A stretch of DNA of 64,000 nucleotides from JBCBDX01 sp039815825 (lineage in GTDB: Bacteria > Pseudomonadota > Alphaproteobacteria > Rhizobiales > Rhizobiaceae): positions 21,830-85,829 of the forward strand of contig JBCBYO010000012.1 in NCBI GenBank assembly GCA_039815825.1, read 5' to 3'. The position numbers and the translations under genes are program-made. The notes below the pieces were generated by a model, which saw only the letters and a program-made list of their open reading frames with translations, was not told the DNA's origin and did not search any database. Positions 1 through 8,404 of the stretch are shown here, piece after piece; the stretch's first letter is position 1; each line of letters opens with the position of its first letter.

Positions 1-41
1 AACGGCAAGCCTTGGTGCTGGCAAGATGGAGTAGTGCTTAA

Positions 42-311
42 ATGGGACCTTTAGAGCGATCAATCAACCGCAAGCTGCGCGACAGTTTCGCCCCGTTGGC
101 GCTTGAAGTGATCAACGAAAGCCATTTGCATGCCGGCCACCAGGGTGGCGCTGTCGACGGGACTGGTGAAACACATTTTCGAGTGAGGATCACATCCGAG
201 GCTTTTCAAGCAATGACCCGGCTGCAAAGGCACCGTGCCGTCAATGAGTTGTTGGCCGAGGAACTGGCCAATGGCGTTCATGCTTTGGCAGTCGAACCCA
301 GCGCTCCGTGA
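42..311 (+). CDS. bolA: BolA family protein
   Basis: BolA proteins are small KH-like fold proteins that work with monothiol glutaredoxins in iron-sulfur cluster trafficking and can bind DNA. The 89 residues carry the family core: an N-terminal helix with LRDSF, then a VINESHLHAGH segment whose last histidine is a known cluster ligand, then ETHFRVRITSEAF, and a C-terminal RHRAVNELL...GVHALAV segment. Length is normal for the family (about 80-105). The gene runs toward the CorC-like gene and its stop lies one base from that gene's stop, so there is no room for a separate terminator. The ATG at 42 has no strong ribosome site that I can see. In Hyphomicrobiales a BolA gene is commonly found beside this CorC/aroB/aroK block, which supports the call. 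Confidence 0.93.
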   Translation: MGPLERSINRKLRDSFAPLALEVINESHLHAGHQGGAVDGTGETHFRVRITSEAFQAMTRLQRHRAVNELLAEELANGVHALAVEPSAP

Positions 312-312
312 G

Positions 313-1572
313 TTAAGATGTTGCCCGAATGCGGATCTTCTCCAGCCGGTTCTTCACCCTTTTGATAACCACAAATCGTTTGCCGTGAAATGTGAAAGCT
401 TGTTTCTCAGATGGAATAATCTTCGCTTCATGGATGACGAGCCCCGCAATGGTTGTCGCTTCATCGTCAGGCAGGTTCCAGTCCAATGCGCGGTTCAAAT
501 CCCGGATCGGCACTGAACCATCAACGAGCACTGAGCCATCGGCTTCGGTTTTTACGCCGGAGACTTCGATGTCATGTTCATCTGCAATTTCGCCGACGAT
601 TTCTTCCATTATGTCTTCAAGGGTGACGAGCCCCTCAAGTTCGCCATATTCATCTACAACGATTGCGACATGGGCTTTACGCCGTAAAAAAGCGTTGAGC
701 TGATCATGTAACATTGTCGTATCGGGCACAAACCAGGGTTCGTTTGCGACTTTCATGATATCGATCTTGGATGGATCGTTGCCGACAGCGTGCAAGGCGC
801 GCAGCAAGTCTTTGGCGTGTACGATTCCGACAATATTGTCTGTTTCCCCGCGCCAAACCGGCATGCGCGTGTAGGGGCTTTTCAAGATCTCCGAGACAAC
901 AACGTCCGCGGGATCATCCGCATTGACCATGTACATATTCGTGCGGTGGATCATGACATCGGACACATCCAGCTCTTGCAGATCCAGCAAGCCGCCCAAG
1001 CGTTCGCGGTCTTCCTTGTCCACCGAACCCTCTTCGTGCAGCACTTCAACGGCACCGCGCAATTCGTCGCGACCAGACAAAAGTGCCTGGTTTTCGCCGA
1101 AACGAACGCCGAAGCGCGCCAAGATAAATCGCACGATGTAGTCCACGGCGACTGCCAATGGTGAGACTATTCGGACAAAAAACGAGATCACCGGCACTAC
1201 GAAAAGCGCAAACTGGTCGGTGCGCGATATTGCCAGGTATTTTGGCATGACTTCAGCGAAGATGACGAGCAGTGGTGTCAAAACGAGCGTGGCGTAAACC
1301 AAACCCGTCTCACCAAAGAGCGACAGAAAAAGGCTGGTCGTCAAAACCGGCGACATGACGTTGACCAGATTGTTGCCGATTAAGATTGAACCGATCAGAC
1401 GTTCTTTGTTTTCTGTCAGCGCCGCAACGTTTTTAGCACGGCGGTTTCCCTGGTTGGCCAATTGTTTCATCCGCCCGCGTGACACCGCGGTCAATGCGGT
1501 TTCCGAGCCGGAAAAGAAGCCTGACATGACAATCAGGATCAGGACGGCGGCAATGATAATCCAGGTTTCCAT
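313..1572 (-). CDS. CNNM/CorC-HlyC family membrane protein with CBS pair
   Basis: This 419-residue protein has the standard architecture of the hemolysin C / CorC group. Residues 1-190 form a DUF21 (CNNM) transmembrane domain with the typical SGFFSGSETALTAV segment near the N-terminus. A tandem CBS pair follows at about 200-330 (including MPVWRGETDNIVGIVHAKDL and VDEYGELEGLVTLEDIMEEI). A C-terminal CorC_HlyC domain at about 340-415 starts with DGSVLVDGSVPIRDLN. Family members are implicated in magnesium or cobalt efflux or tolerance; the hemolysin name is historical. The gene is the last of the aroK-aroB-corC set on the minus strand, 31 bases after aroB, so cotranscription is likely. The exact substrate cannot be read from sequence. 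Confidence 0.92.
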   Translation of the reverse strand: METWIIIAAVLILIVMSGFFSGSETALTAVSRGRMKQLANQGNRRAKNVAALTENKERLIGSILIGNNLVNVMSPVLTTSLFLSLFGETGLVYATLVLTPLLVIFAEVMPKYLAISRTDQFALFVVPVISFFVRIVSPLAVAVDYIVRFILARFGVRFGENQALLSGRDELRGAVEVLHEEGSVDKEDRERLGGLLDLQELDVSDVMIHRTNMYMVNADDPADVVVSEILKSPYTRMPVWRGETDNIVGIVHAKDLLRALHAVGNDPSKIDIMKVANEPWFVPDTTMLHDQLNAFLRRKAHVAIVVDEYGELEGLVTLEDIMEEIVGEIADEHDIEVSGVKTEADGSVLVDGSVPIRDLNRALDWNLPDDEATTIAGLVIHEAKIIPSEKQAFTFHGKRFVVIKRVKNRLEKIRIRATS

Positions 1573-1603
1573 GGCGTTACGCTTTCAAAGGACGGAACAG
1601 TAC

Positions 1604-2713
1604 TTATAGGATGGTTTGAAGGAATGTACGTACTTCTGAAGTGGGTACATTTTTGCCGACAAAGGCGTTGCCAATGCCGCGTGTTAAGATGAAGGTAAGC
1701 GCGCCGCGAGAGACCTTCTTGTCTTGGGCGATAAAGTCCAACAATTGGTCTGCATCGTCGATGTGTTCGCGCATGAACGATAGATCAGCCGGAAGGCCGA
1801 CTGTTTCAAGATGCGCCCTCACACGATCTGTATCGTCAGGGCTTGCATGATTAAGCCGCGAAGAGAACGCATGTGCCAATACCATACCGATCGCCACGCC
1901 TTCGCCGTGGACGAGAATTTCAGGATTGTATCGGGCAATGCCTTCCAGTGCATGGCCAAAAGTGTGACCAAGATTGAGAAGGGCGCGTTCGCCGCTTTCT
2001 CGCTCATCGCGCTCAACAATGGCCGCCTTGGCGCGGCATGAATATGCCACAGCTTCGACCCTATCTGCAGTGCCGTCGAAAATGCCGCGCCAGTTTTGTT
2101 CAAGCCAAGTGAAAAAGTTCTCGTCGCTGATCAAACCATATTTGATGACTTCCGCATAACCGGCTTTGAATTCGCGTTGTGTCAGTGTGTCCAAAAGGCT
2201 TGTGTCCGCGATAACCAATTTTGGCTGGTGGAAGGCGCCGACCAGATTTTTGCCATGCGGTGAATTGATGCCCGTTTTGCCACCAACCGATGAATCCACC
2301 TGTGCCAGCAATGTGGTTGGAACTTGCACAAAATGCATGCCACGACGGATGATTGAGGCGGCAAAACCTGCAAGATCGCCGATCACACCTCCACCAAAAC
2401 CAATCACAACGTCATTGCGCTCAAGACGTGCATCAAGCACACCTTCGACAACCGTTTCCAGATGGGCGTAGCTTTTCGTCGTCTCTCCGGGCTGAAGGAC
2501 GATCTCAAAGTGGTCAAGTCCTGCCGTTTCAAGCGACTTTTTTAAGGACGATAGGTGAAGGGCAGCGACATTTTCATCTGTAACAATAGCGCATTTTGCG
2601 TCAGGCATAATGCTGGTAATGTGTTTGCCAGCGTCCTCCAGCAATCCATTGCCGATCAAAATATCGTAGGATCTGTCTCCGAGGCCAACGTGTACCGTTT
2701 GGCGGGGGGTCAT
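1604..2713 (-). CDS. aroB: 3-dehydroquinate synthase
   Basis: AroB converts DAHP to 3-dehydroquinate, the second step of the shikimate pathway, using NAD and a divalent metal. The protein (369 aa) shows the NAD-binding stretch GFGGGVIGDLAGFAAS near residue 105. It also has the three metal-ligand motifs of the family: a glutamate in KAGYAEVIKYGLI, a histidine in NLGHTFGHALE and a histidine in HGEGVAIGM. Length is typical. The start codon overlaps the end of aroK by four bases, the usual sign of translational coupling. AroK supplies a later step of the same pathway, so the two genes form an aromatic amino acid operon with the CorC-like gene trailing. Confidence 0.97.
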   Translation of the reverse strand: MTPRQTVHVGLGDRSYDILIGNGLLEDAGKHITSIMPDAKCAIVTDENVAALHLSSLKKSLETAGLDHFEIVLQPGETTKSYAHLETVVEGVLDARLERNDVVIGFGGGVIGDLAGFAASIIRRGMHFVQVPTTLLAQVDSSVGGKTGINSPHGKNLVGAFHQPKLVIADTSLLDTLTQREFKAGYAEVIKYGLISDENFFTWLEQNWRGIFDGTADRVEAVAYSCRAKAAIVERDERESGERALLNLGHTFGHALEGIARYNPEILVHGEGVAIGMVLAHAFSSRLNHASPDDTDRVRAHLETVGLPADLSFMREHIDDADQLLDFIAQDKKVSRGALTFILTRGIGNAFVGKNVPTSEVRTFLQTIL

Positions 2714-3300
2714 ATTATTTCCTCGTTAAAATGTTGGTCGAGGGCACAGATCACATTGCGTACCATGGCTTCCTTTGACACATCTTGTGAAACAACGGTT
2801 ACGTCGGCAGTCTGATATACAGGGTAGCGCAAATCGATCAGTTCTTGCATGACTGCGCGTGGATTTGGCCTTTTCAAAAGCGGACGGGTCGACTTGCGGG
2901 AGACACGGGCCATCAGCAAATCAAGGTCAGCGCTGAGCCACACAGAGACAGCATTTTGCTTGATGGTGGCTCTGGTATCATCGTCCATAAAGGCCCCGCC
3001 GCCCGTCGCCATCACCATCGAACTCTCGGACATAAGCCGCTTGATCACGCTTGCTTCCAACCGTCTGAACTCCGGCTCGCCATATTGCTCAAAAATATCG
3101 GCGACCGGCATATCAGCAGCTTTTTCAATTTCATGGTCACTATCTGCAAACGGCAGCTGAAGTGTGAGCGCCAATTTACGGCCTATGGCAGATTTGCCCG
3201 CGCCCATTAGACCGACCAATACGATGGGCCTGCCGTTCAATCGTCCAATGATAGAGCGGATTTGTTCCTGATTGGCCTGTGTCGAACTATTTTGACCCAT
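2710..3300 (-). CDS. aroK: Shikimate kinase
   Basis: AroK phosphorylates shikimate with ATP in the cytoplasm. The P-loop is clear (GLMGAGKSAIGRKLA, about residues 31-45), followed by the shikimate-binding DSDHEIE, the Walker-B-like GGGAFMDD region, the lid segment and the C-terminal RYPVYQTAD motif. At 196 residues it is slightly longer than the 170-residue enzymes because of an N-terminal extension of about 25 residues, which is common in alphaproteobacteria. It is first in the aroK-aroB-corC operon, and its promoter must lie in the 120 bases before 3421 that it shares with the divergent small membrane protein gene. I see no convincing -35/-10 pair there. Confidence 0.97.
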   Translation of the reverse strand: MGQNSSTQANQEQIRSIIGRLNGRPIVLVGLMGAGKSAIGRKLALTLQLPFADSDHEIEKAADMPVADIFEQYGEPEFRRLEASVIKRLMSESSMVMATGGGAFMDDDTRATIKQNAVSVWLSADLDLLMARVSRKSTRPLLKRPNPRAVMQELIDLRYPVYQTADVTVVSQDVSKEAMVRNVICALDQHFNEEII

Positions 3301-3420
3301 GGCTGGTGTTTGCGCATGAACTGCAAACTTGTGTCAAGCGATGGAGTGGCGTTGTCGGCACGTTGCGTTGCAATTATTCCTCATATATCGCAATGAGCAA
3401 CTGACCCTACGGAAATACTG

Positions 3421-3642
3421 ATGCCAAGCCTCATCCGATTTCTCATGACGCTTTTAGTGCTGGGTGGACTTGCTTATGCGGGTATGTTCGCGCTGACAGT
3501 GTTTGTTGAGCCCAATCCGCGAGAAATGACGGTCCGGGTGCCGCGCGACCGTATCAATCCACGTCCGGTCGAACGTCAGCTCCCGCCGGTTGTTGAGACG
3601 CAAGCCTCCGATGAAGGCGATGAAGCGGGAGCCGCTGAGTAG
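3421..3642 (+). CDS. Small single-pass membrane protein, function unknown
   Basis: This 73-residue protein begins with one hydrophobic helix (about residues 5-29, RFLMTLLVLGGLAYAGMFAL and following) and ends in a proline-rich, then acidic, soluble tail (VPRDRINPRPVERQLPP, then ASDEGDEAGAAE). A Tat or Sec cleavage site is not obvious, so it is more likely an anchored inner-membrane protein with a periplasmic tail. It sits between divergent aroK and downstream xerD, about 30 bases before the recombinase. Small proteins of this kind recur at this locus in the order, which makes it more likely real than chance. I do not recognise a function. Confidence 0.75.
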   Translation: MPSLIRFLMTLLVLGGLAYAGMFALTVFVEPNPREMTVRVPRDRINPRPVERQLPPVVETQASDEGDEAGAAE

Positions 3643-3671
3643 GTTCTAGGATCCGGTAACTATTGGCGGTT

Positions 3672-4604
3672 ATGCTATTCAGCATGATTGACGCTTTTAT
3701 TGACATGATGTCGGCTGAACGTGGTGCATCGCGCCATACGTTGGAGAATTATCGACGCGATCTTGACGATGCGCAAATGGCCATCAGTGCTGCTCGCCTA
3801 GAAGATGCGACCGACACACAGATTGGTGCCTATTTGAGAGCCATGTCCGCACAGGGATATGCACCGTCCAGCCAAGCGCGGCGGCTTTCGAGTTTGCGCC
3901 AATTTTTCAAGTTTCTCTACACCGAGGGCGTGCGCGATGATGATCCAACGGGACGCATCGAATCCCCCAAGAAGCGCGCTGCTTTGCCTAAAATCCTTTC
4001 TGTTGAGGAGGTGGCCCATATTCTCGATTTGGCTGCCACAGAAGCTACGCATCAACGTGTGGAAGGAAGCAAGAAGCATCTCAATGCCTTGCGTATGCAC
4101 GCATTTGTTGAGCTTTTGTATGCTAGCGGCCTGCGAGTTAGCGAGCTCGTCGATCTCCCACTTTCTGTTTTGCGCCGCAACGAAGCTTGGTTTGCCGTTA
4201 AGGGTAAAGGTGGGCGGGAGCGGTTGATCCCCGTGTCCAACAAAGCGCACCGAGCGTTAGAGAAATATCACGGCATTTTGGATGCTTATTTTGACACCAG
4301 AGACAATAGTTGGCTTTTCCCAGACAGTACCTTTGCTGCTCCGGTCGCACGCCAGGTGATGGCAAGAGATCTTAAGGCTCTTGCGGGACGGGCTGGAATT
4401 GATCCGGCGCGTGTCTCGCCACATGTGCTTCGGCATGCATTTGCCAGTCACCTTTTGCAAAATGGTGCCGATTTACGTGTAGTGCAGCAGTTACTCGGCC
4501 ACGCCGATATCTCGACTACTCAAATATATACACATGTGCTGGACGAGCGATTGCAGTCACTGGTGGAGGAGTGCCACCCCCTTGCACAGCACGCAAAAAC
4601 TTGA
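3672..4604 (+). CDS. xerD: Site-specific tyrosine recombinase XerD
   Basis: XerD works with XerC at dif, with FtsK, to resolve chromosome dimers at division. The N-terminal SAM-like core-binding domain (about 1-95) is followed by the catalytic domain, in which all active residues are visible: Arg in ASGLRVSEL, Lys in VKGKGGRERL, the HxxR of HVLRHAFASHLL, His in LLGHADIS and the nucleophilic Tyr in TTQIYTHV. Total length of about 310 is normal. The frame can open at a TTG (3663), an ATG (3672) or an ATG (3684). I chose 3672 because it leaves a few residues before the conserved first helix, as in other XerD proteins, but the ribosome site is weak for all three. accA follows 52 bases downstream. 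This is the chromosomal enzyme, not a mobile-element integrase. Confidence 0.95.
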   Translation: MLFSMIDAFIDMMSAERGASRHTLENYRRDLDDAQMAISAARLEDATDTQIGAYLRAMSAQGYAPSSQARRLSSLRQFFKFLYTEGVRDDDPTGRIESPKKRAALPKILSVEEVAHILDLAATEATHQRVEGSKKHLNALRMHAFVELLYASGLRVSELVDLPLSVLRRNEAWFAVKGKGGRERLIPVSNKAHRALEKYHGILDAYFDTRDNSWLFPDSTFAAPVARQVMARDLKALAGRAGIDPARVSPHVLRHAFASHLLQNGADLRVVQQLLGHADISTTQIYTHVLDERLQSLVEECHPLAQHAKT

Positions 4605-4656
4605 CATCGGGCGCCTGAAGCGCCACGTGCGCCACTGACAATTTAACAGGCCGTGC

Positions 4657-5613
4657 ATGTACTCTTACCTCGATTTTGAAAAGCCGATTGCTGATCTGGA
4701 AGGCCAGATCATGGAATTGAAAAAACTCGCCGAAAGTGGTGAGGGTGCTGTTGATGTCGCCGACGAAGTGGCACGCCTTGAAAAGCGTTCGCGTGAAGCT
4801 TTGGTTGATGTGTACCGAAAATTGTCTCCGTGGCAGAAAGCGCAGATTGCGCGGCACCCGGACCGCCCCCATTGCATCGATTATATCGATGCGCTTTTCA
4901 CCGAATTTACGCCTATTGCCGGCGACCGGAATTTTGCGGAAGACCACGCATTTATGACTGGGTTTGCGCGGTTTGACGGGCAGCCGGTTGCTGTGATCGG
5001 GCAAGAAAAGGGTTCCGATACCAAAACGCGTTTGAAGCGGAACTTTGGCATGGGTCGCCCTGAGGGCTATCGCAAGGCCGTACGCCTGATGGAGATGGCG
5101 AACCGTTTCAATATGCCGATCATTACGTTGGTCGATACCGCCGGTGCATATCCCGGCATCGGTGCAGAAGAGCGCGGTCAAGCGGAGGCCATCGCCCGAT
5201 CGACTGAAATGTGTCTCAACGTCAATGTGCCCATTGTTGCTCTTGTTATCGGTGAAGGTGGTTCTGGTGGCGCCATCGCCATTGCGACTGCCAATAAAGT
5301 CTACATGCTCGAGCACGCGATCTATTCGGTAATTTCGCCGGAAGCAGGGGCCTCGATCCTTTGGCGAGACGCGGCGAAAGCCAAAGATGTTGCCACGGCC
5401 ATGAAAATTACAGCCCAAGACTTGTTGGAGCTGAAAATCATCGATGGCATCGTGCCTGAACCACTTGGTGGGGCGCATCGCGACAAGGCCTTTGTTATTG
5501 ATGAGGCGCGCCGATACATCCAAAAGGGCATGAAGGCTTTTGACGGTATGTCCGGCGATGATATAAAAAAGGCTCGCCGTGAGAAGTTTTTGGCGATCGG
5601 CCGGGGCCTGTAA
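4657..5613 (+). CDS. accA: Acetyl-CoA carboxylase carboxyltransferase subunit alpha
   Basis: AccA pairs with AccD to transfer the carboxyl group from biotin to acetyl-CoA, the first committed step of fatty acid synthesis. The 318-residue protein starts with the usual YLDFEKPIADLE helix and carries the crotonase-fold core. Recognisable signatures are LVDTAGAYPGIGAEERGQ and the oxyanion-hole glycines of GEGGSGGAIAI, and there is an ISPEAGASILWRD segment. Length fits the family (about 317-320). It follows xerD on the same strand with a 52-base gap. A 376-codon frame opens antisense over the whole gene but is a shadow produced by codon bias. Confidence 0.98.
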   Translation: MYSYLDFEKPIADLEGQIMELKKLAESGEGAVDVADEVARLEKRSREALVDVYRKLSPWQKAQIARHPDRPHCIDYIDALFTEFTPIAGDRNFAEDHAFMTGFARFDGQPVAVIGQEKGSDTKTRLKRNFGMGRPEGYRKAVRLMEMANRFNMPIITLVDTAGAYPGIGAEERGQAEAIARSTEMCLNVNVPIVALVIGEGGSGGAIAIATANKVYMLEHAIYSVISPEAGASILWRDAAKAKDVATAMKITAQDLLELKIIDGIVPEPLGGAHRDKAFVIDEARRYIQKGMKAFDGMSGDDIKKARREKFLAIGRGL

Positions 5614-5723
5614 CAAAAATTGGCCTGAAACACCTTTCATTGACATTTACGTGAGGCCGCCCGGGTGAACCTTGCGGTAACCACGAGACAGTAATATTCC
5701 AATTTCTTGGATGGGAATGACGC

Positions 5724-6881
5724 ATGCGCATCGTACCAAAAATTGCGGTAGCTGTTTCGGCCTTAGCGATATTGGCGGGGTGCCAAGCATCGTCGGTGCT
5801 TTCAATCAACAAAGCTGAAGCGCCATTGCCACGTGATGCACTCGCATTCATGCGCTCTCAAGGTATGACGGAAGCGTCTCCGATCATGATGCGTATTTTC
5901 AAGGAAGAAGCGAAGCTGGAAGTTTGGAAGCAGGCGCCTTCCGGTCGATACGAGCTCGTCAAAGACTATGACATTTGCGAGTTTTCTGGTGAGAAGGGCC
6001 CGAAATTCAAGGAGGGCGACCGCCAAGCGCCTGAAGGTTTTTACTTCGTTGGCAAGCCGAACTTGAATCCGCGGTCCTCTTATCACTTGTCGTTTAACCT
6101 CGGGTTTCCCAATCGCTTTGACCGGTCGCTTGGGCGTACGGGCAGTCATTTGATGGTACATGGCGATTGTTCATCGGCTGGCTGCTACGCCATGACTGAC
6201 CAGTATATGGAGGAGATTTACGCCTTTGCGCGGGAAGCGCTACGCGGCGGTCAACAGTCTTCGTTTCAAGTGCAGGCCTTTCCGTTTCGTATGACGCCAG
6301 AAAATATGGCGGCGCATCGAAGTGATGAGCATTTCGAATATTGGACGATGCTCAAACAGGGGTATGATCATTTTGAGCTGACCAAACAGCCGCCAAAGGT
6401 GGATGTTTGTGATCGGCGTTATGTATTTAACGTGGCTCCGACAGAAGAAGGCGTGAAATTTAAAGCTTCTTCGCAATGCCCAGATCTGCAAATGCCCCGC
6501 GGCTTGGCGCTCGCCTATTCTGAGATGGCAAGCGAACAAGCGCTGGCGTTTGAAAATGCGATTGCCCGTCTTGAAGGGCGCAACAAACTGCTCGAGCAGG
6601 GCCTCCAGCAAAGTCTCATTCCTGCTGAAACTCTTGCAATCATCGAGGCCTCCATAGCTGCGCCACCACCTGTCGTCGTTCCGGAACAACCGTTGTCGCC
6701 GATCGTTGCAGACACGCCTGTTGTCACGACAACAACAGTGTCGACTTCCACGGTACCGAGCATTTTTGAAAATACCGGTACGTCAACGACGCCAACCGAT
6801 GGCGGGCTCTTTCCGGTAGCGCCTCCGCCACCGGAAACCATTGTCATTAGAGGCCCATCGGACGGCAACACAAATCAATAA
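5724..6881 (+). CDS. YafK-like L,D-transpeptidase lipoprotein
   Basis: Residues 1-20 form a lipoprotein signal with the lipobox LAGC (Cys20), so the mature protein should be lipid-anchored. The catalytic YkuD domain covers about residues 50-190 and is of the YafK/DpaA type: it has an invariant His146 in LMVHGDCSS and the nucleophile Cys154 in SAGCYAM. Such enzymes act on meso-diaminopimelate links in peptidoglycan; E. coli YafK (DpaA) releases Braun lipoprotein from the wall. After about residue 280 the protein becomes a long low-complexity tail rich in Pro, Thr and Val, with PPPVVVPEQP and PVAPPPPE, a likely periplasmic spacer. The 8-base gap to the TusA-like gene suggests one transcript. 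Exact bond specificity is inference. Confidence 0.88.
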   Translation: MRIVPKIAVAVSALAILAGCQASSVLSINKAEAPLPRDALAFMRSQGMTEASPIMMRIFKEEAKLEVWKQAPSGRYELVKDYDICEFSGEKGPKFKEGDRQAPEGFYFVGKPNLNPRSSYHLSFNLGFPNRFDRSLGRTGSHLMVHGDCSSAGCYAMTDQYMEEIYAFAREALRGGQQSSFQVQAFPFRMTPENMAAHRSDEHFEYWTMLKQGYDHFELTKQPPKVDVCDRRYVFNVAPTEEGVKFKASSQCPDLQMPRGLALAYSEMASEQALAFENAIARLEGRNKLLEQGLQQSLIPAETLAIIEASIAAPPPVVVPEQPLSPIVADTPVVTTTTVSTSTVPSIFENTGTSTTPTDGGLFPVAPPPPETIVIRGPSDGNTNQ

Positions 6882-6889
6882 TAGATATC

Positions 6890-7117
6890 ATGGCCACGGT
6901 TTATAATCTCAGGGGCTTAAAGTGTCCCCTTCCGGTTCTTCGCGCGCAGAAATACCTGCGGGAAGTTGCCATCGGCGACCCGATCATCATCGAGACTGAT
7001 GACCCGTTGGCAGCCCTTGATGTTCCCCATTTCTGTCAGGAAAAATCACACCAACTTATTGCGTCCAAAGAGCTGGAAGATGGCGCGATGCGTTTTGAGA
7101 TTGAGCGCGGGCAGTAG
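6890..7117 (+). CDS. TusA-family sulfur-carrier protein
   Basis: TusA proteins relay persulfide sulfur from cysteine desulfurases or rhodaneses to targets such as tRNA thiolation or molybdenum cofactor synthesis. This 75-residue protein has the defining CPxP motif (LKCPLPVLRAQKYL, Cys at about residue 13), then a DDPLAALDVPHFC helix with a second cysteine typical of the SirA-like fold. It lies directly after the L,D-transpeptidase gene and convergent with the carboxypeptidase gene. The split YeeE/YedE transporter encoded 3.4 kb further on belongs to a family that often works with TusA-like proteins, but nothing here shows they are linked. Symbol withheld because paralogues (tusA, yedF, yeeD) cannot be separated by sequence alone. 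Confidence 0.92.
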   Translation: MATVYNLRGLKCPLPVLRAQKYLREVAIGDPIIIETDDPLAALDVPHFCQEKSHQLIASKELEDGAMRFEIERGQ

Positions 7118-7126
7118 CCGCCGCGC

Positions 7127-8299
7127 CTAACTGGGGCGCCTGGTTGGTATCGGGGCGGTGAGTCCGTCGCGCAACTGAAATTGTTCCATGTCGCTAGGAT
7201 CACTGGCTGGTTCCCGCATGGGGCGCGGCAGCGGCAACGGATAGGCACTGATTACTGAGCCGTCGAGAACAATTGCGGATGCACTCGCCCCGGTAGCGCC
7301 ACCGAGCCCTGTGGAAATGGCCTTAGGTTCTCGCGACAGCGGCTGGATCAGGTCCGTCTCGAAGGTGATAAACCCTTCTATTTGTCTACCATCCCAACGG
7401 TTTGCTCGCGCCTCTTCGGTGCAAACTTGGGGTCGAAGATTGGCTGTGATCGATGAAGCATCGGCGGGTCTTGCCATGGTCTCGATATTTGTTGTCAGTC
7501 CGGGGAGATTGGCAGCAAAACCGGCCTCTAGAAGCATGGCGCTTTTTTCCGCGCGCGCCTTTTGGCTTTCTTCGCCCAATACGATGGCAATCATTGTTTG
7601 CCCATTGCGTGTTGCGCTGGCGGCGATGTTGAAGCCCGAAGCGCAAACGAAGCCCGTTTTCATGCCGTCGGCGCCATTGTAGCGCCCTAGTAGCAAATTA
7701 TAGCTGGTAGTTACTGTATCGCCGGTACTGATTGCTTCAGCCTCAAAAAGGCGGTCATATTGCGGAAAGCGTTGGCGGATTTTGCGGGCTAAAATCGCCA
7801 TATCCCGAGCGGTTGAGTATTGGTTGGGGTCGTCAAGCCCATGTGGGTTGGCAAATCGCGTGTCCCTCATGCCGAGCGTCCGCGCGGTTTCGTTCATCTT
7901 CTCCACGAAGGCTTCAGGTGTGCGGGATACGGCTTGTCCCAGTGCTACAGCCACGTCATTGGCTGATTTTATGATCAGCATCTCGAGGGCATTTTCAACG
8001 GTCATGATAGCGCCAACCGGGTAACCCATTTTGCTCGGTGGCGCGTTGGCCGCAACCACTGACATGCGTACGGGTGCATCCAGCGTCAGCTGACCTTCTG
8101 CTATAGCTTGGAAAGTCACGTATGCCGTCATTAATTTGGTCAGGGAAGCCGGACTCCACCTGTCAAAAGCTTGCTCGTGGTGAATGACACGACCTGATTG
8201 CATATCGATCACGATGGCAGGTGCGGCCCAGGCATTGAATGTGATTGACGCAGCAACCACACCGCAAAGCATTCCTAATTTCGTGCGAAGGCTCCTCAT
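7127..8299 (-). CDS. Serine D-alanyl-D-alanine carboxypeptidase (PBP5/6 type)
   Basis: This penicillin-binding protein trims the terminal D-Ala of peptidoglycan stem peptides in the periplasm. A cleavable signal peptide covers about residues 1-26 (hydrophobic stretch ending NAWAAPA). The three catalytic motifs are present with normal spacing: SLTK (Ser52-Lys55), SAN (112-114) and KTG (214-216). The region after about residue 260 replaces the classical PBP5 C-terminal domain with an unconserved, alanine- and proline-rich tail. A typical amphipathic membrane-binding helix at the end is not obvious, so the protein may be soluble or weakly attached. It is convergent with the TusA-like gene (9-base gap) and divergent from the M20 hydrolase gene. 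Confidence 0.93.
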   Translation of the reverse strand: MRSLRTKLGMLCGVVAASITFNAWAAPAIVIDMQSGRVIHHEQAFDRWSPASLTKLMTAYVTFQAIAEGQLTLDAPVRMSVVAANAPPSKMGYPVGAIMTVENALEMLIIKSANDVAVALGQAVSRTPEAFVEKMNETARTLGMRDTRFANPHGLDDPNQYSTARDMAILARKIRQRFPQYDRLFEAEAISTGDTVTTSYNLLLGRYNGADGMKTGFVCASGFNIAASATRNGQTMIAIVLGEESQKARAEKSAMLLEAGFAANLPGLTTNIETMARPADASSITANLRPQVCTEEARANRWDGRQIEGFITFETDLIQPLSREPKAISTGLGGATGASASAIVLDGSVISAYPLPLPRPMREPASDPSDMEQFQLRDGLTAPIPTRRPS

Positions 8300-8404
8300 C
8301 TTGATTGTCTAAACCAGCAACATGTCGATAACAAGAAACTGTATCGTACAAGCCTTGCCTCTGCCACTTGGCCTCTCCATGTTGTGCTCAATGGGAGTTT
8401 TCTG

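Noticed and set aside
3672..4604. Tyrosine recombinase as part of a mobile element
   Set aside because: It is the conserved chromosomal xerD in its usual place before accA; no attachment repeats or phage genes are near.
4516..5646. 376-codon open frame antisense to accA
   Set aside because: It lies wholly opposite a highly conserved housekeeping gene, has no recognisable motif or ribosome site, and is explained by codon bias in the third position.
5640..5668. TTGACA after accA as promoter of the L,D-transpeptidase gene
   Set aside because: The -35 is perfect, but no acceptable -10 occurs at 16-18 bases, so I did not list it.
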